Source: Muricomes sp049840515 | GTDB lineage: Bacteria > Bacillota > Clostridia > Lachnospirales > Lachnospiraceae | Direction: 5' to 3' | Assembly: GCA_049840515.1 (NCBI GenBank) | Contig: JASGKW010000009.1 | Span: forward strand, 682,001 to 746,000 | Length of the DNA stretch: 64,000 nt | Shown here: positions 36,803 through 46,208 of the stretch, in pieces | Numbering within the stretch: position 1 is the stretch's first letter | How the letters are laid out: every line of letters begins with the position of its first letter | Notes under the pieces: generated by a model | Seen by the model: the letters and a program-made list of their open reading frames with translations, nothing else | Database searches by the model: none | What the model was told of the DNA's origin: nothing | Made by a program: the position numbers and the translations under genes

Positions 36803-38217
36803 AACGAAAACTTCGCACACAGGTATCCGCCGGTTTCGTATCTATTGTCTTAATTTCCATTTTTCTAATCAGCCTGTCTGCTAATTTTTTGATTAACAGG
36901 CAGTTTGAAAAGTATGCCCGAAATCAGCAGGAGAAATTTTCAAAAGACCTTGCTGAGGGGATTGAACTGCAATATAATGCCGTGTCGGAGAAATGGAATG
37001 TTGACTATATCCACGGCGTGGGGATGTATGCCCTGAATGACGGATATATTATGAAATTGTATGACAAGGACGGGAACAGTGTCTGGGATGCGGAAAATCA
37101 CGATATGACCCGCTGCCATCAAATTATGGATACCATCCGTATCAGGATGAAAGAGGTTCGGCCCAAAATAGAGGGCGAACTGGTCACTCACAGTTATGAG
37201 CTGAAGCAAAAGGACGTTTTGGTGGGACATGTAGATATCAGCTACTATGGCCCTTATTATCTAAGCGAAAATGATTTTCTTTTTTTGAACTCCTTAAATA
37301 AAATTTTAATGGTAACAGGCATTTTGTCTGTTTTTGGTGCGGCCGGGGCAGGTATTGTATTTGCCAGGCGTATTTCCAGTCCCATCGCAAAAACTATACA
37401 GATTACAAAAGAGATATCTGACGGCAATTATGGGATACGGTTTGAATCTCAAATCAATATAAAAGAATTAAATGAACTGATGCAGGCTGTGAACCATATG
37501 GCGGATGCGCTGGAAAATCAGGAAAAAATGCGCAGAAGGCTGACAACGGATGTGGCCCATGAGCTTAGGACACCGCTGGCAAATGTGTCCTCCCATCTGG
37601 AGGCAATTCTGGAGGGGGTATGGGAACCGACACCGGAGCGTCTGCAAAGCTGTTATGATGAAATCGGCCGTCTGTCCCAGCTGGTTTCCGATTTGGAACG
37701 GCTCAGTCAGGCAGAGAGGGAATCTATTCCCCTGGAGAAGAAACCAGTAAATCTGCGCTCTGTGGCGGATTCTGTCTGTGCCAGTTTTGAGCAGGAGCTT
37801 GCATCAAGGAATCTGACCTGCTCTGTGACAGGGCAGGCGTCTGTCGTGCTGGCGGACGAGAAGAGAATCCGTCAGGTGGCTGCCAATCTTTTGTCAAATG
37901 CAATCAAGTATTCCAAGGAGACAGGGGAGATTCATATTTCTGTCAGCGAGACAAAGGACAGTGGCATACTGGAGGTGGAAGACAACGGCATTGGCATTCC
38001 AAAAGAAGAAATTTCTCTCATATTTGAACGGTTTTACAGGACAGATAAATCACGCAGCCGTAAAACGGGAGGTACAGGGATTGGCTTAACCATTGTAAAA
38101 TCTCTTGTACAGGCCCACGGAGGCACAATCACAGTGAAAAGTGAAGTGGGGAAGGGCAGTAAATTTACAGTTACACTCCCAAAAGAAGAAGTTTTTGACA
38201 GGCATAATAAAAGCTGA
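36799..38217 (+). CDS. Membrane sensor histidine kinase
   Basis: 472 residues. Membrane segments near residues 10-32 and 170-192 enclose an external sensor of about 140 residues. Then a HAMP linker, the phospho-accepting His254 in TTDVAHELRTPLANVSSHLE, and the ATPase domain (NLLSNAIKYSKETG, VEDNGIGIPKEE, GGTGIGLTIVKSL). Start GTG at 36799, translationally coupled to the regulator. The signal is unknown; the DUF2318 lipoprotein upstream may be functionally linked. Confidence 0.92.
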   Translation: MKRKLRTQVSAGFVSIVLISIFLISLSANFLINRQFEKYARNQQEKFSKDLAEGIELQYNAVSEKWNVDYIHGVGMYALNDGYIMKLYDKDGNSVWDAENHDMTRCHQIMDTIRIRMKEVRPKIEGELVTHSYELKQKDVLVGHVDISYYGPYYLSENDFLFLNSLNKILMVTGILSVFGAAGAGIVFARRISSPIAKTIQITKEISDGNYGIRFESQINIKELNELMQAVNHMADALENQEKMRRRLTTDVAHELRTPLANVSSHLEAILEGVWEPTPERLQSCYDEIGRLSQLVSDLERLSQAERESIPLEKKPVNLRSVADSVCASFEQELASRNLTCSVTGQASVVLADEKRIRQVAANLLSNAIKYSKETGEIHISVSETKDSGILEVEDNGIGIPKEEISLIFERFYRTDKSRSRKTGGTGIGLTIVKSLVQAHGGTITVKSEVGKGSKFTVTLPKEEVFDRHNKS

Positions 38218-38292
38218 TAGACTGTTATCAGAGACCGGAGTATCTGTCAAATTTACATCAAAACACATGGATTTGGGAGGAGATTAGAAAGA

Positions 38293-39462
38293 ATGAATAA
38301 TTTTGTCTTTGAAAATTCTACAAAGATTTATTTTGGCGAGGGATGTGCAAAGGAACATTTAGGTTCCCTGCTCAATGATTATGGTGACACGGTGATGCTT
38401 GCTTATGGCGGCGGCTCCATTAAGAGGAATGGAGTTTACGAGGAGATTCTTGCCATCTTGAAGGATGCAGGAAAGCATATTGTGGAATTTTCAGGAATTA
38501 TGGCTAATCCAACCTATTCAAAAGTTCTGGAGGGGAAGCGGCTTGCTGAAGAAAATAATGTAAGTCTGATTCTCGCTGTGGGCGGAGGCTCTGTTATGGA
38601 CTGCAGCAAAGCTGTTTCTATGGCTGTGGCCTACGAGGGGGACCTCTGGGAAGATTACTGGGAGAATGTCGATGAGGTAGACTTTGAGCCTATCCCTCTT
38701 GGCGTAATCGTTACCGCCTCAGGAACCGGCAGTGAGTGCAACGGCGACGCAGTGATTACCCATGAGGAAAAGAAAATCAAGACAGGGCGGGATTATATAA
38801 AATGCAACCCGAAGTTTGCATTGCTGGACCCGGTTTATACTTACAGCGTGCCCAAGATACATATGGTGGCGGGGAGTTTTGATATTCTTTCACATATTAT
38901 GGAGATTTATTTCAGCGGACCCGATGAAGATAATGTATCAGATGACATCTCGGAGGCACTGATGAAAAATGTAATCCGAAATCTTCGCAAAGCAATTGAG
39001 AATCCTGAGGATTACATAGCCCGCAGCAATTTGATGTGGGATGCCGCCATGGCGGAAATTAGAATTATCAAACTAGGCAAGAGGCTGGACTTTGAATGTC
39101 ATCAGATGGAGCATCAGATTGGCGCTTATACGGATTGCAGCCATGGATGTGGACTTGCAGTACTTCACCCTGTGTATTACCGCCATATTTATAAAGACGG
39201 AGTCAGGAAATTTGCAAAGTTTGCTGTAAATGTATGGGGAATTTCAGAAGAAGGGAAATCTGAGGAGGAGCTGGCGCTCTCAGGAGTGGAGGCTCTGGCA
39301 GATTTCACCAAAGAAATCAATTTGCCGACCACCCTCAGAGAACTGGGTGTTTCAGACAAATCAATCCTAAAGGAAATTGCGGACAGCTGTAATATCTCCA
39401 CGGGAGGATATAAAATTATGACTCACGGGGAAATACTGGAGATATTTGAGGAGTGTTATTAA
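38293..39462 (+). CDS. Iron-containing alcohol dehydrogenase (butanol dehydrogenase-like)
   Basis: 389 residues, intact. NAD(P)-binding motif AVGGGSVMDCSKAVSM, conserved VTASGTGSECNGDAV, and metal ligands in AGSFDILSHIMEIYF, FECHQMEHQIGAY and CSHGCGLAVLHPVYYRH. It interconverts aldehydes and alcohols during fermentation, and resembles clostridial BdhA-type enzymes. GGAGGAG precedes the ATG. Followed by a bidirectional terminator. Confidence 0.92.
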   Translation: MNNFVFENSTKIYFGEGCAKEHLGSLLNDYGDTVMLAYGGGSIKRNGVYEEILAILKDAGKHIVEFSGIMANPTYSKVLEGKRLAEENNVSLILAVGGGSVMDCSKAVSMAVAYEGDLWEDYWENVDEVDFEPIPLGVIVTASGTGSECNGDAVITHEEKKIKTGRDYIKCNPKFALLDPVYTYSVPKIHMVAGSFDILSHIMEIYFSGPDEDNVSDDISEALMKNVIRNLRKAIENPEDYIARSNLMWDAAMAEIRIIKLGKRLDFECHQMEHQIGAYTDCSHGCGLAVLHPVYYRHIYKDGVRKFAKFAVNVWGISEEGKSEEELALSGVEALADFTKEINLPTTLRELGVSDKSILKEIADSCNISTGGYKIMTHGEILEIFEECY

Positions 39463-39477
39463 ATTTTTATATAACAG

Positions 39478-39505
39478 GAAAGCAGATTCTGAAGAATCTG
39501 CTTTC
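39478..39505. terminator. Bidirectional terminator
   Basis: A 12-bp perfect stem with a four-base loop (GAAAGCAGATTC 39478-39489 and GAATCTGCTTTC 39494-39505) between two convergent genes; T-rich sequence on both sides. Confidence 0.85.
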
Positions 39506-39518
39506 ACTGATAATGTAT

Positions 39519-40619
39519 CTATTCTCGGCCGGCCATTATGGTCTTTACTTCTTCATCAGATAAATTGTAGTCATACATATCTTTATAAAATTCTTTTGTC
39601 TTATCTTCAACGGATAAATCTTTAAAAATATCAGGATACATAATTTTAGCCAGGAATAAAGGCATCAGCGCACCTTCTGCGGAACGAACGGACCAGGGAT
39701 AAGTACCTGACGGCTCTGTGAATACTTTTCCATTCGCCACTGCCGGAACACTTGCCAATGCAGGGTCATTTACGATTTGGTCATGAGCGGCGCGGCCCAT
39801 GGTGAAAATCACATCAGGAGCCCACTCGATAATCTGTTCTGCACTGACAGTCATATTAGCGTCTGTTGCCTCGTATTCTTCAGAAACAAAATTTCCCCCG
39901 GCAGATTCTGCATAAAAAGCAGAGATGTCTGTACCGCTCACTGTGGTATAGCTGTCACTGCTGTAGCGCAGATTTAAGACACGCACTTTTTGATCGTCCG
40001 TTAAATCCTTGGTCATATTTTTTACATATTCAATATTACCGTCATAGTAAGTGTTAAAGGCTTTGGCGCGTTCTGGTGCATCCCCTCCTAAAATATCGCC
40101 TATCAGTGTAACAATTGCTTTGAGTTCTTCCGCATTTGAAAAGGCATTAATTTGTAATACAGAAATCCCCGCGGCTTCCAGCTGGGCGCGTTGTTCATCG
40201 GTAAAGTTAGGCCCATAAGTCACTTGGGCACCAGAAGCTATAATATCCTCCATATTGCTTGTATCATGCTTATCGGGGTTGGTTTTTGGCCAAACAGTAA
40301 AGAAGAGGGGGTCTAATCCCTGGGTACTTGCTACGATACGATCACTTCCGCCGAGCATTGCAGTAATATGGGCAAATGCACCGATAGTGGGGGCAACCCC
40401 AGTCACATTTTCAGGAATTTCTACGGTAGTACCATCCACATTAGTAACTGTCCGGGTTCCGGTGGATGCTTCTTTGTCATCGGACTTAGCCGTTGTATCT
40501 GTAGTTTTGGTTTCTGCAGAATTGTTTTCTGTCTTCTGGCTGCTGCAGCCTGTAACAAATAGCAGGCACAGGATGAGCATCATAGCTATCACTCTTTTTA
40601 ACATAGTTTTTCTTTTCAT
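39519..40619 (-). CDS. ABC transporter substrate-binding lipoprotein, probable molybdate/tungstate (MolA-like)
   Basis: 366 residues. Lipobox LLFVTGCSS (Cys about residue 25), Ser/Thr/Asp linker, then a type III binding-protein fold (PTIGAFAHITAMLGGSDRIV, EQIIEWAPDVIFTMG, VRSAEGALMPLFLAKIMYPD). Type III proteins bind iron-siderophores, heme, cobalamin or, in the MolABC group, molybdate and tungstate. The operon begins with moeA, which argues for the oxyanion. The ligand assignment is inference from context. Confidence 0.75.
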   Translation of the reverse strand: MKRKTMLKRVIAMMLILCLLFVTGCSSQKTENNSAETKTTDTTAKSDDKEASTGTRTVTNVDGTTVEIPENVTGVAPTIGAFAHITAMLGGSDRIVASTQGLDPLFFTVWPKTNPDKHDTSNMEDIIASGAQVTYGPNFTDEQRAQLEAAGISVLQINAFSNAEELKAIVTLIGDILGGDAPERAKAFNTYYDGNIEYVKNMTKDLTDDQKVRVLNLRYSSDSYTTVSGTDISAFYAESAGGNFVSEEYEATDANMTVSAEQIIEWAPDVIFTMGRAAHDQIVNDPALASVPAVANGKVFTEPSGTYPWSVRSAEGALMPLFLAKIMYPDIFKDLSVEDKTKEFYKDMYDYNLSDEEVKTIMAGRE

Positions 40620-40652
40620 AAAATTCTCCTTTTTCGTAAAGTTTTTTAGTTC

Positions 40653-41435
40653 TTAACAAGAGGGCGTGTTTATTACCGGATAGCAGTAGCGGATACCTTC
40701 ACCATCTATCTGGCTCTCAGCAATTTTGACCTGGACTCCATAAGCTTTTGTCAGGCTGTCTTCTGTCACAACCTCCTGGGCTTCACCTATCTGATAGGTA
40801 TTGTCTCTGTGGAGAAGTACGACCTTGCCCTTACATAAAAAAGCATGATCCGGTGCATGTGTGGTCATAATTACACCAATGCCTCTTTTCAGACAGCCCA
40901 AGTACCTGCTGCAGTACTTTTGTTTGATTGCCAAAATCAAGATTAGAGGTAGGTTCATCCAACATGATAAATGCCGGCTCCTGTACCAGAGTCTCTGGCA
41001 ATCATCACCATCTGCCTTTCCCCGCCTGACAATTCTGTAAATATACTGTTTGCAAGGTAACTGACCTGAAGTTCTTCCAGTACATGGTAGGCTTTCTCCA
41101 AATCCTTATGCCCTGGACGGCCAAAGACTCCCAGGTGGGCAGTACGGCCCAGCATAATCACATCCAATACAGAAAAGGCAAATGGGGCATTGTGTGTCTG
41201 GGGGACATAACCTACTAATTTTGCATACTGAAGCCTGGAAATTTCAGCAGCTTCTTTTTTGTCAATAGTGATACTGCCTCCTAACAAGGGGAAGAAATCC
41301 TAAAGATAGATTAAACAAGGTTGTCTTTCCAACCCCATTGGAGCCCAGCAGGCAAAGGATATCACCTGATTCCACCGATGCAGAAAGGTCTCTGACAATG
41401 GCTTTTTTTCCATACCCGCAGGTAATATTCTGCAT
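40653..41435 (-). CDS. ABC transporter ATP-binding protein (FecE/MolC-like), frameshifted
   Basis: About 259 residues after removing three extra bases (near 41285, near 40991 and in 40886-40889). Walker A GSNGVGKTTL, Q-loop YVPQTHN, signature ELSGGERQM and, in the restored frame, Walker B FIMLDEPTSNLDFGNQ, then MTTHAPDHAF. It powers the FecCD-type permease encoded upstream. The ATG at 41435 is chosen because the permease appears to end at 41444. Confidence 0.8.
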
Positions 41436-41443
41436 TTCCAGCT

Positions 41444-42547
41444 TTATGGGGACCACCCCCTTTCCCTTTAAACAGCAGATAGAGAAATATAGGGGCACCA
41501 ATAATGGAAGTAAGTACTCCCAGCGGAATTTCTCCTGCTGTAAGGCTGCGGGCAACATTATCTACTATCAGCATGAACAGACCTCCCAATAACATAGAGC
41601 AGGGCAATAAAGAGAGGTAATTGGCTCCTACAAGAAATCTTGCAATATGAGGCACTACCAGTCCGACCCAGCCAATTACACCACAGAGGGCCACCGATGA
41701 GGCTGTGAGCAGAGTAGAACTTAAGATGATTATAAGGCGTACACGCTCGGTATCCACTCCCATTGCTTTTGCTTCCTCTTCACCAAATGCCATTGCATTA
41801 ATCTTCCACCGCAGCAGGATGAGAGGAATGCTTCCCGAGGAGATAAAAGCAGACTAAAATTATTACATTGCGCCATCCCCCTGTTTTAGCAAAGCTGCCC
41901 ATTAGCCAAAAAGTGATTTCCGGCAGTTTGGTATTGGTATCGGCGAGATATTTCATCAGGGAGGTGAGGGCGGAGCAAAGGGAAGAAATAACGGTCCCTG
42001 ACAGTACAAGAATAAGAAGCCCCCCGCCGCTGGCACGAGTTACCGCCGTGCTGACAGCCAGTACGAGAAATACTGCTCCAAGTCCAAATATAAATGCTAT
42101 TAACTGTACACGAAAGCCTTGCAGGGACAGCAATAGTGCGAGGCATGCGCCGACAGAAGCTCCTGAGGAGACCCCTAAAAGGTCAGGGGAAACCATGGGG
42201 TTTTTAAAAAGTCCCTGATAGGATGCGCCTGCTGCAGCCAGTGCCGACCCCACAAGAATTGCCATAAAGATGCGGGGGATGCGAATTATAAATAAAACCG
42301 CCGCTTCTTTGGAATTTGCTTCAATCTGCCCAGATATTACCTTCTCAAAAGTATGAAAAATTTCTTCCAGAGACATTCCGAAACGCCCGATGGCAAGGGA
42401 TGCAACTGCTGCAATTGCCAAAGCAATCCACAGCCCGGTTATGATAAGGTGTTCCCGGCTTTTTTTCCTGTAAGCCAGAGTACTGACATCATTGAACTGC
42501 CAGGCTGCTGTCTCTTTTGGGTTTTGATTCTTTTTTATCATAGCCAT
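41444..42547 (-). CDS. FecCD-type ABC transporter permease (MolB-like), frameshifted
   Basis: About 367 residues after removing an extra A near 41832 and restoring one G at 41456-41460; the restored end GGWSP fits the usual GGW-type end of FecCD permeases. About ten membrane segments; family motifs LVGSALAAAGASYQGLFKNP, DLLGVSSGASVGA, GVIGWVGLVVPHIARFLVG, and AGEIPLGVLTSIIGAPIF. It starts inside the end of moeA. The transporter class usually carries iron chelates or cobalamin, but MolB-type members carry molybdate. Confidence 0.8.
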
Positions 42548-43710
42548 TCCACCAGAATCCGATCGCCTTTCTGATAATGGGAGCCTGCCGGAAGCACAAA
42601 CAATCCATTACAGGCATCCATGCGTCTTGCTTCCCGCTTCTGTTTCATGGGGAGTGCTAAAAGACCATCGGAACCTTCTTTCAAGTAAATACGCTGATAA
42701 AAATCAAGTTTCTCGGGAGCTTCTAATTCTTCCTGTAAAATTGCTACAGTAGTTTTGGGCATAGGTACGGGAATGCCCAATCCGCGGTATACAAGAGCCT
42801 TTACACACCAGTGCATGACACTGAATGTTGCCATGGGAGGACCAGGCAGACTGATTACTGGCTTTTTATCTACAATACCGGCGCCTACGGGAAACCCGGG
42901 AACAGAGCGTGCTCTATGCTGAAAGTAGGTACTGCGGCGCTGGATTAGACGGGTATTGAAATCTTCACTTCCCTTGGATGACCCTCCATTAATTAAAATA
43001 ATGTCTCCTTCCAGAAGTGCCTGATCTAAAATGTTTTCTAATTCCGACTGTATGTCCTTGCAAATAGGGTATCTAATTACCTGTGCCCCCCAACTCTCCA
43101 CAAAGGACTGGAGCATTAGACCGTTGGATTCAACATTTTCCCCCCTTGAAGGAGACGTTCCTGGATAAACTAACTCACTGCCCGTAGGTATGTAAATCAC
43201 TTTCGGTTTTGAAACGACAGGAACTTCCTTATATCCCCCGCATGCTAAAAGGTTTAGATGCCATGGGGTTAAAACAGTGCCTTTTGCAAGCAGAGGTTCT
43301 CCCTCTTTTAAACGGCTCCCCTGGAGGCTGACCCCCTGCCCTTGAATCAAAGATTTTTCTAAATGAAATTCAATGCCGCCATTGTCTAAAAAAGTGACGG
43401 CCTCAATAGGAATTACTGTGTCAAAGGGGTCATCAAAATCATCCCCCGTATCGGCCATACAAAAATCAGTTCCTTTTTTCCAATTCTCTGTATCTGGCAT
43501 TCCATTTTCAAAATCTGAGTATCTTACGGCAATTCCATCGGGACCTGCACTGCGGAATACCGGAAGAGTAAGCTTAGATTCAAGGTCGGCGGCCAAAACT
43601 CTTGAACAGGCTGATTCAAGTGAAATCAATTCGTGAGCGGGGGTTGGACTCCAATGTTTGTACAACAGAGAGACCACTTCTTCCCGTCCAGGTAACGTAT
43701 TTGGATTCAT
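42538..43710 (-). CDS. moeA: Molybdopterin molybdenumtransferase MoeA
   Basis: 390 residues, intact. MoeA inserts molybdate into adenylated molybdopterin in the last step of cofactor synthesis. Motifs: LPVFRSAGPDGIAVR (the MoeA GxDGxA loop), VTFLDNGG, and the MoCF domain ILINGGSSKGSEDFN with VISLPGPPMATF. It is somewhat divergent from standard MoeA. First gene of the operon, followed with overlap by the FecCD permease, whose ATG lies within the moeA stop region. Confidence 0.85.
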   Translation of the reverse strand: MNPNTLPGREEVVSLLYKHWSPTPAHELISLESACSRVLAADLESKLTLPVFRSAGPDGIAVRYSDFENGMPDTENWKKGTDFCMADTGDDFDDPFDTVIPIEAVTFLDNGGIEFHLEKSLIQGQGVSLQGSRLKEGEPLLAKGTVLTPWHLNLLACGGYKEVPVVSKPKVIYIPTGSELVYPGTSPSRGENVESNGLMLQSFVESWGAQVIRYPICKDIQSELENILDQALLEGDIILINGGSSKGSEDFNTRLIQRRSTYFQHRARSVPGFPVGAGIVDKKPVISLPGPPMATFSVMHWCVKALVYRGLGIPVPMPKTTVAILQEELEAPEKLDFYQRIYLKEGSDGLLALPMKQKREARRMDACNGLFVLPAGSHYQKGDRILVEWL

Positions 43711-43726
43711 AGAATACTCCTTATCA

Positions 43727-43763
43727 ATGTTGGCTTTATATATTTACAGATGAAAACCAACAT
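43727..43763 (-). promoter_or_regulatory. Leader hairpin just upstream of the moeA ribosome binding site
   Basis: ATGTTGG (43727-43733) and CCAACAT (43757-43763) close a hairpin ending four bases before the TAAGGAG site of moeA in an mRNA leader of about 115 nt. It may influence translation. I see no match to the known molybdenum-cofactor riboswitch layout. Confidence 0.35.
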
Positions 43764-43831
43764 ATTTTAGAAAAATACTTGGTAGTTAAAAAATATAGAT
43801 TGATATTGTTCAATCTTGATTCATGAAGTAG

Positions 43832-43860
43832 ATTATAAGGTTATTATTTGGTAATGTCAA
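43832..43860 (-). promoter_or_regulatory. Consensus sigma-A promoter of the moeA operon
   Basis: On the minus strand TTGACA, exactly 17 bases and TATAAT: a perfect match to the consensus, so expression is probably limited by a repressor or by the leader rather than by promoter strength. Confidence 0.85.
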
Positions 43861-43925
43861 CCAAAAATTAATTGTTTTTCATACAGGGAGGTCTGGAAAA
43901 TGAGAAAAGTTTTCATATAGGTAGA

Positions 43926-43954
43926 TTGACATGAGAGTGAGAAAAGAATATACT
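43926..43954 (+). promoter_or_regulatory. Near-consensus promoter of the ferric-reductase/two-component operon
   Basis: TTGACA (43926-43931), 17 bases, TATACT (43949-43954). Transcription would start near 43961, giving a leader of about 155 nt. Confidence 0.75.
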
Positions 43955-43960
43955 TAGCAA

Positions 43961-44116
43961 GCGGGTTAGATAAAACTAACCGAGGTCGTTTGGGTGTTAG
44001 AATGACCATGTCACTTTTGAATATATGTCACAGAAAAATGCAGATGAGGAAGGCAGTAAAGCGTGCGCTGCTGTTGAAATATTAAATTCCCGGACTGCCA
44101 ATATGGAGAAAAAATT
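43961..44116 (+). ncRNA. Structured 5' leader, function unknown
   Basis: The predicted transcript opens with hairpin GGTTAG-ATAAAA-CTAACC (43964-43981), followed by GGTC (43984-43987) pairing with GACC (44004-44007), and a repeated ATGTCAC. No open frame of note and no T-run terminator. Position and compact structure would suit a regulatory leader, but it matches no riboswitch class that I can recall. Confidence 0.35.
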
Positions 44117-44845
44117 ATGATATTAATATTAGCACTTATTCAGGTAACTATTTTCTTGCTGGTGTTTCACAGACCGCTTAAGAAAAGGCCAAATATTTTT
44201 TATGGTATTGCTGTTGCAATGGTGATATTCCTCTGTGCGGACGGTTTACTGCAGATTTCCGCAGACTGGCCTGAGTGGATACGCGATTATATTCTAAGTA
44301 CCCTCCGCAGAGGTTCCTTTTCTACCGCACTTTTTATTGTGGTTATGTTTATTGGCGCTCTGGACACAAAAAGAAAGTCTGTCAGGTCTTTGATGAAAAT
44401 GCGTGCGGAACTATCCATTTTTGCATCCATATTTACCTTTGGCCACAATTTAATGTATGGATATTCTTATTTTCCAATGTTATTTACACACCCCTGGGAT
44501 ATGGAGCCGCAATATGTGGCAGCGGCCATTGTAACATTGATATTGCTTATTCTTTTGATACCGCTGTTTATCACATCACTTCCAAAGGTGAGAAGAAAAA
44601 TGGCTCCAAGAAAGTGGAAGAGGCTGCAGTGCCTGGCATATCCATTTTACATATTAATTTATGTGCATGTGTTGATTTTGTTCATTCCAAGGCTGGGACT
44701 TGGAAGCAATTATACGGTGGGTGTGATTGCCTATACTGTAATATATATAAGTTATGTTATATTACGGCTTAGAAAATATATAAATGCTGGACAAAGAGAG
44801 GGCGTTGTTATCCCAAACTCCTATCACACAAATAGTATCTCTTGA
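44117..44845 (+). CDS. Ferric reductase-like transmembrane protein
   Basis: 242 residues with six or seven membrane segments. Histidines placed for heme binding occur in FASIFTFGHNLMYGY and FYILIYVHVLILFIP, with the flanking pattern PRKWKRLQCLAYPF; this is the ferric-reductase-like/YedZ (MsrQ) domain. It would carry electrons across the membrane through b-type hemes. The kinase and regulator genes downstream suggest that its expression or redox state is sensed. Confidence 0.75.
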   Translation: MILILALIQVTIFLLVFHRPLKKRPNIFYGIAVAMVIFLCADGLLQISADWPEWIRDYILSTLRRGSFSTALFIVVMFIGALDTKRKSVRSLMKMRAELSIFASIFTFGHNLMYGYSYFPMLFTHPWDMEPQYVAAAIVTLILLILLIPLFITSLPKVRRKMAPRKWKRLQCLAYPFYILIYVHVLILFIPRLGLGSNYTVGVIAYTVIYISYVILRLRKYINAGQREGVVIPNSYHTNSIS

Positions 44846-44903
44846 CGAGAGAGAAAATGGGGACTTATAATGGATAAAACAGGAGAGGAATCTTTCGGAA
44901 ATT

Positions 44904-46208
44904 ATGAAAAATGACAATTCTTTTATCCGCCATCGGTTTTCACAATTCAAGCAAACATATTTAAACACGGAGTTGGAATTCCGGCTTCGTGTATTTAATA
45001 TGCTGGCTTTGGGAGGCATTTCTATCAGCTTTACTATGGCAGTTATCTCTCTGTTCTTTGGAAATGGAATACCTACAGTTGTATTGAACGCTACGTCCGG
45101 GATTCTTGCTGCAATTTTGCTGCGTTATACAAACAGGAGCGGTCGGTATCAGCTCTGCTATGTCCTTGCCATTATTCCGGTATTTTTGTTTTTCTTTCCG
45201 TTAATGTTTTTTGAGGGCGGGGGGTATTGCAGCGGAATGCCCGGTTTCTTTATCTTTGCCGTGATTTTTACTGTTTTTATGCTGGATGGGAAAAAGATGC
45301 TCCTGTTTGCAGGGCTGGAGCTTGCAGTTTATTCCGGCTGCTGTATTGTCGCTTATCTGATTCCGGACACTGTAACTCCCCTGCGTGGTGAAAAAAATAT
45401 TGTGACAGACGTGATTATAGGTTTTGTTGTTGCCAGCGTAGTTACGGGCACAACACTTTTCTTCTTATTGCGCCTGTACCAGAATCAGCAGAAGAAACTG
45501 GATGAGCAGAATACAATTCTTGCTTATATGAACAAGACAAAAACAGAGTTTATGTCAAATGTTTCCCATGAAATGAAGACCCCCCTGACTGTGATATCTG
45601 TGGATATACAGCGGGCTGTAGATATGATGGAAAATTCGGATGCTTTTGTTGAAAGTGATGATGCGGTGATATTGCTGAACAAGGCTCAGGAAGAAATTAT
45701 GAGGCTGTCAGGTATCATAACCGGAATGCTGAATCTTGCTTCAATGCGCGAAAATATTGATAAGAAGGCGGTATATTTTTCCGCATTTCTGAGAAACTGT
45801 GCGGACGTATGGGATATGACAACCCGCAGGCAGGGAAATGAATTGCATACAGACATACCGGTTGAATTGCCCAAGGTTTTTTGCAATGTGGACTTGATGG
45901 CTCAGGTGATGTCAAATTTATTACAAAATGCAAATACATATACCAAGGGCGGCCAGATTACAATTCGGGCATGGAGCGAATGCGGTAAAAATAAAGTGAC
46001 GGTAAGTGATACAGGCGGCGGAATTTTGGAGGAATTGCTCCCGCATGTGTTTGAACGGGGCGTATCCGGCGGAAAAGGGACTGGATATGGGCTTTACCTG
46101 TGCAAGATAATTCTGGAGTCCCACGGTGGAGATATTGGGATAGAGAGTGAATTGGGAAAAGGTACAAAAGTGACATTTACGATTCCTGTATATGAAGGGC
46201 AGTTATGA
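44904..46208 (+). CDS. Membrane sensor histidine kinase
   Basis: 434 residues. Five to six membrane segments in the first about 200 residues and little external loop, so the signal is probably sensed within the membrane. A short coiled coil follows, then His222 in MSNVSHEMKTPLTVIS, and the ATPase domain (VMSNLLQNANTYTKGG, VSDTGGGILEELL, GTGYGLYLCKIIL). The stop overlaps the regulator start (ATGATGA). Confidence 0.9.
   Translation: MKNDNSFIRHRFSQFKQTYLNTELEFRLRVFNMLALGGISISFTMAVISLFFGNGIPTVVLNATSGILAAILLRYTNRSGRYQLCYVLAIIPVFLFFFPLMFFEGGGYCSGMPGFFIFAVIFTVFMLDGKKMLLFAGLELAVYSGCCIVAYLIPDTVTPLRGEKNIVTDVIIGFVVASVVTGTTLFFLLRLYQNQQKKLDEQNTILAYMNKTKTEFMSNVSHEMKTPLTVISVDIQRAVDMMENSDAFVESDDAVILLNKAQEEIMRLSGIITGMLNLASMRENIDKKAVYFSAFLRNCADVWDMTTRRQGNELHTDIPVELPKVFCNVDLMAQVMSNLLQNANTYTKGGQITIRAWSECGKNKVTVSDTGGGILEELLPHVFERGVSGGKGTGYGLYLCKIILESHGGDIGIESELGKGTKVTFTIPVYEGQL

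Noticed and set aside
43711..43831. Molybdenum-cofactor riboswitch upstream of moeA
   Set aside because: The leader of about 115 nt has only simple AT-rich hairpins and lacks the conserved multi-stem layout of that class.
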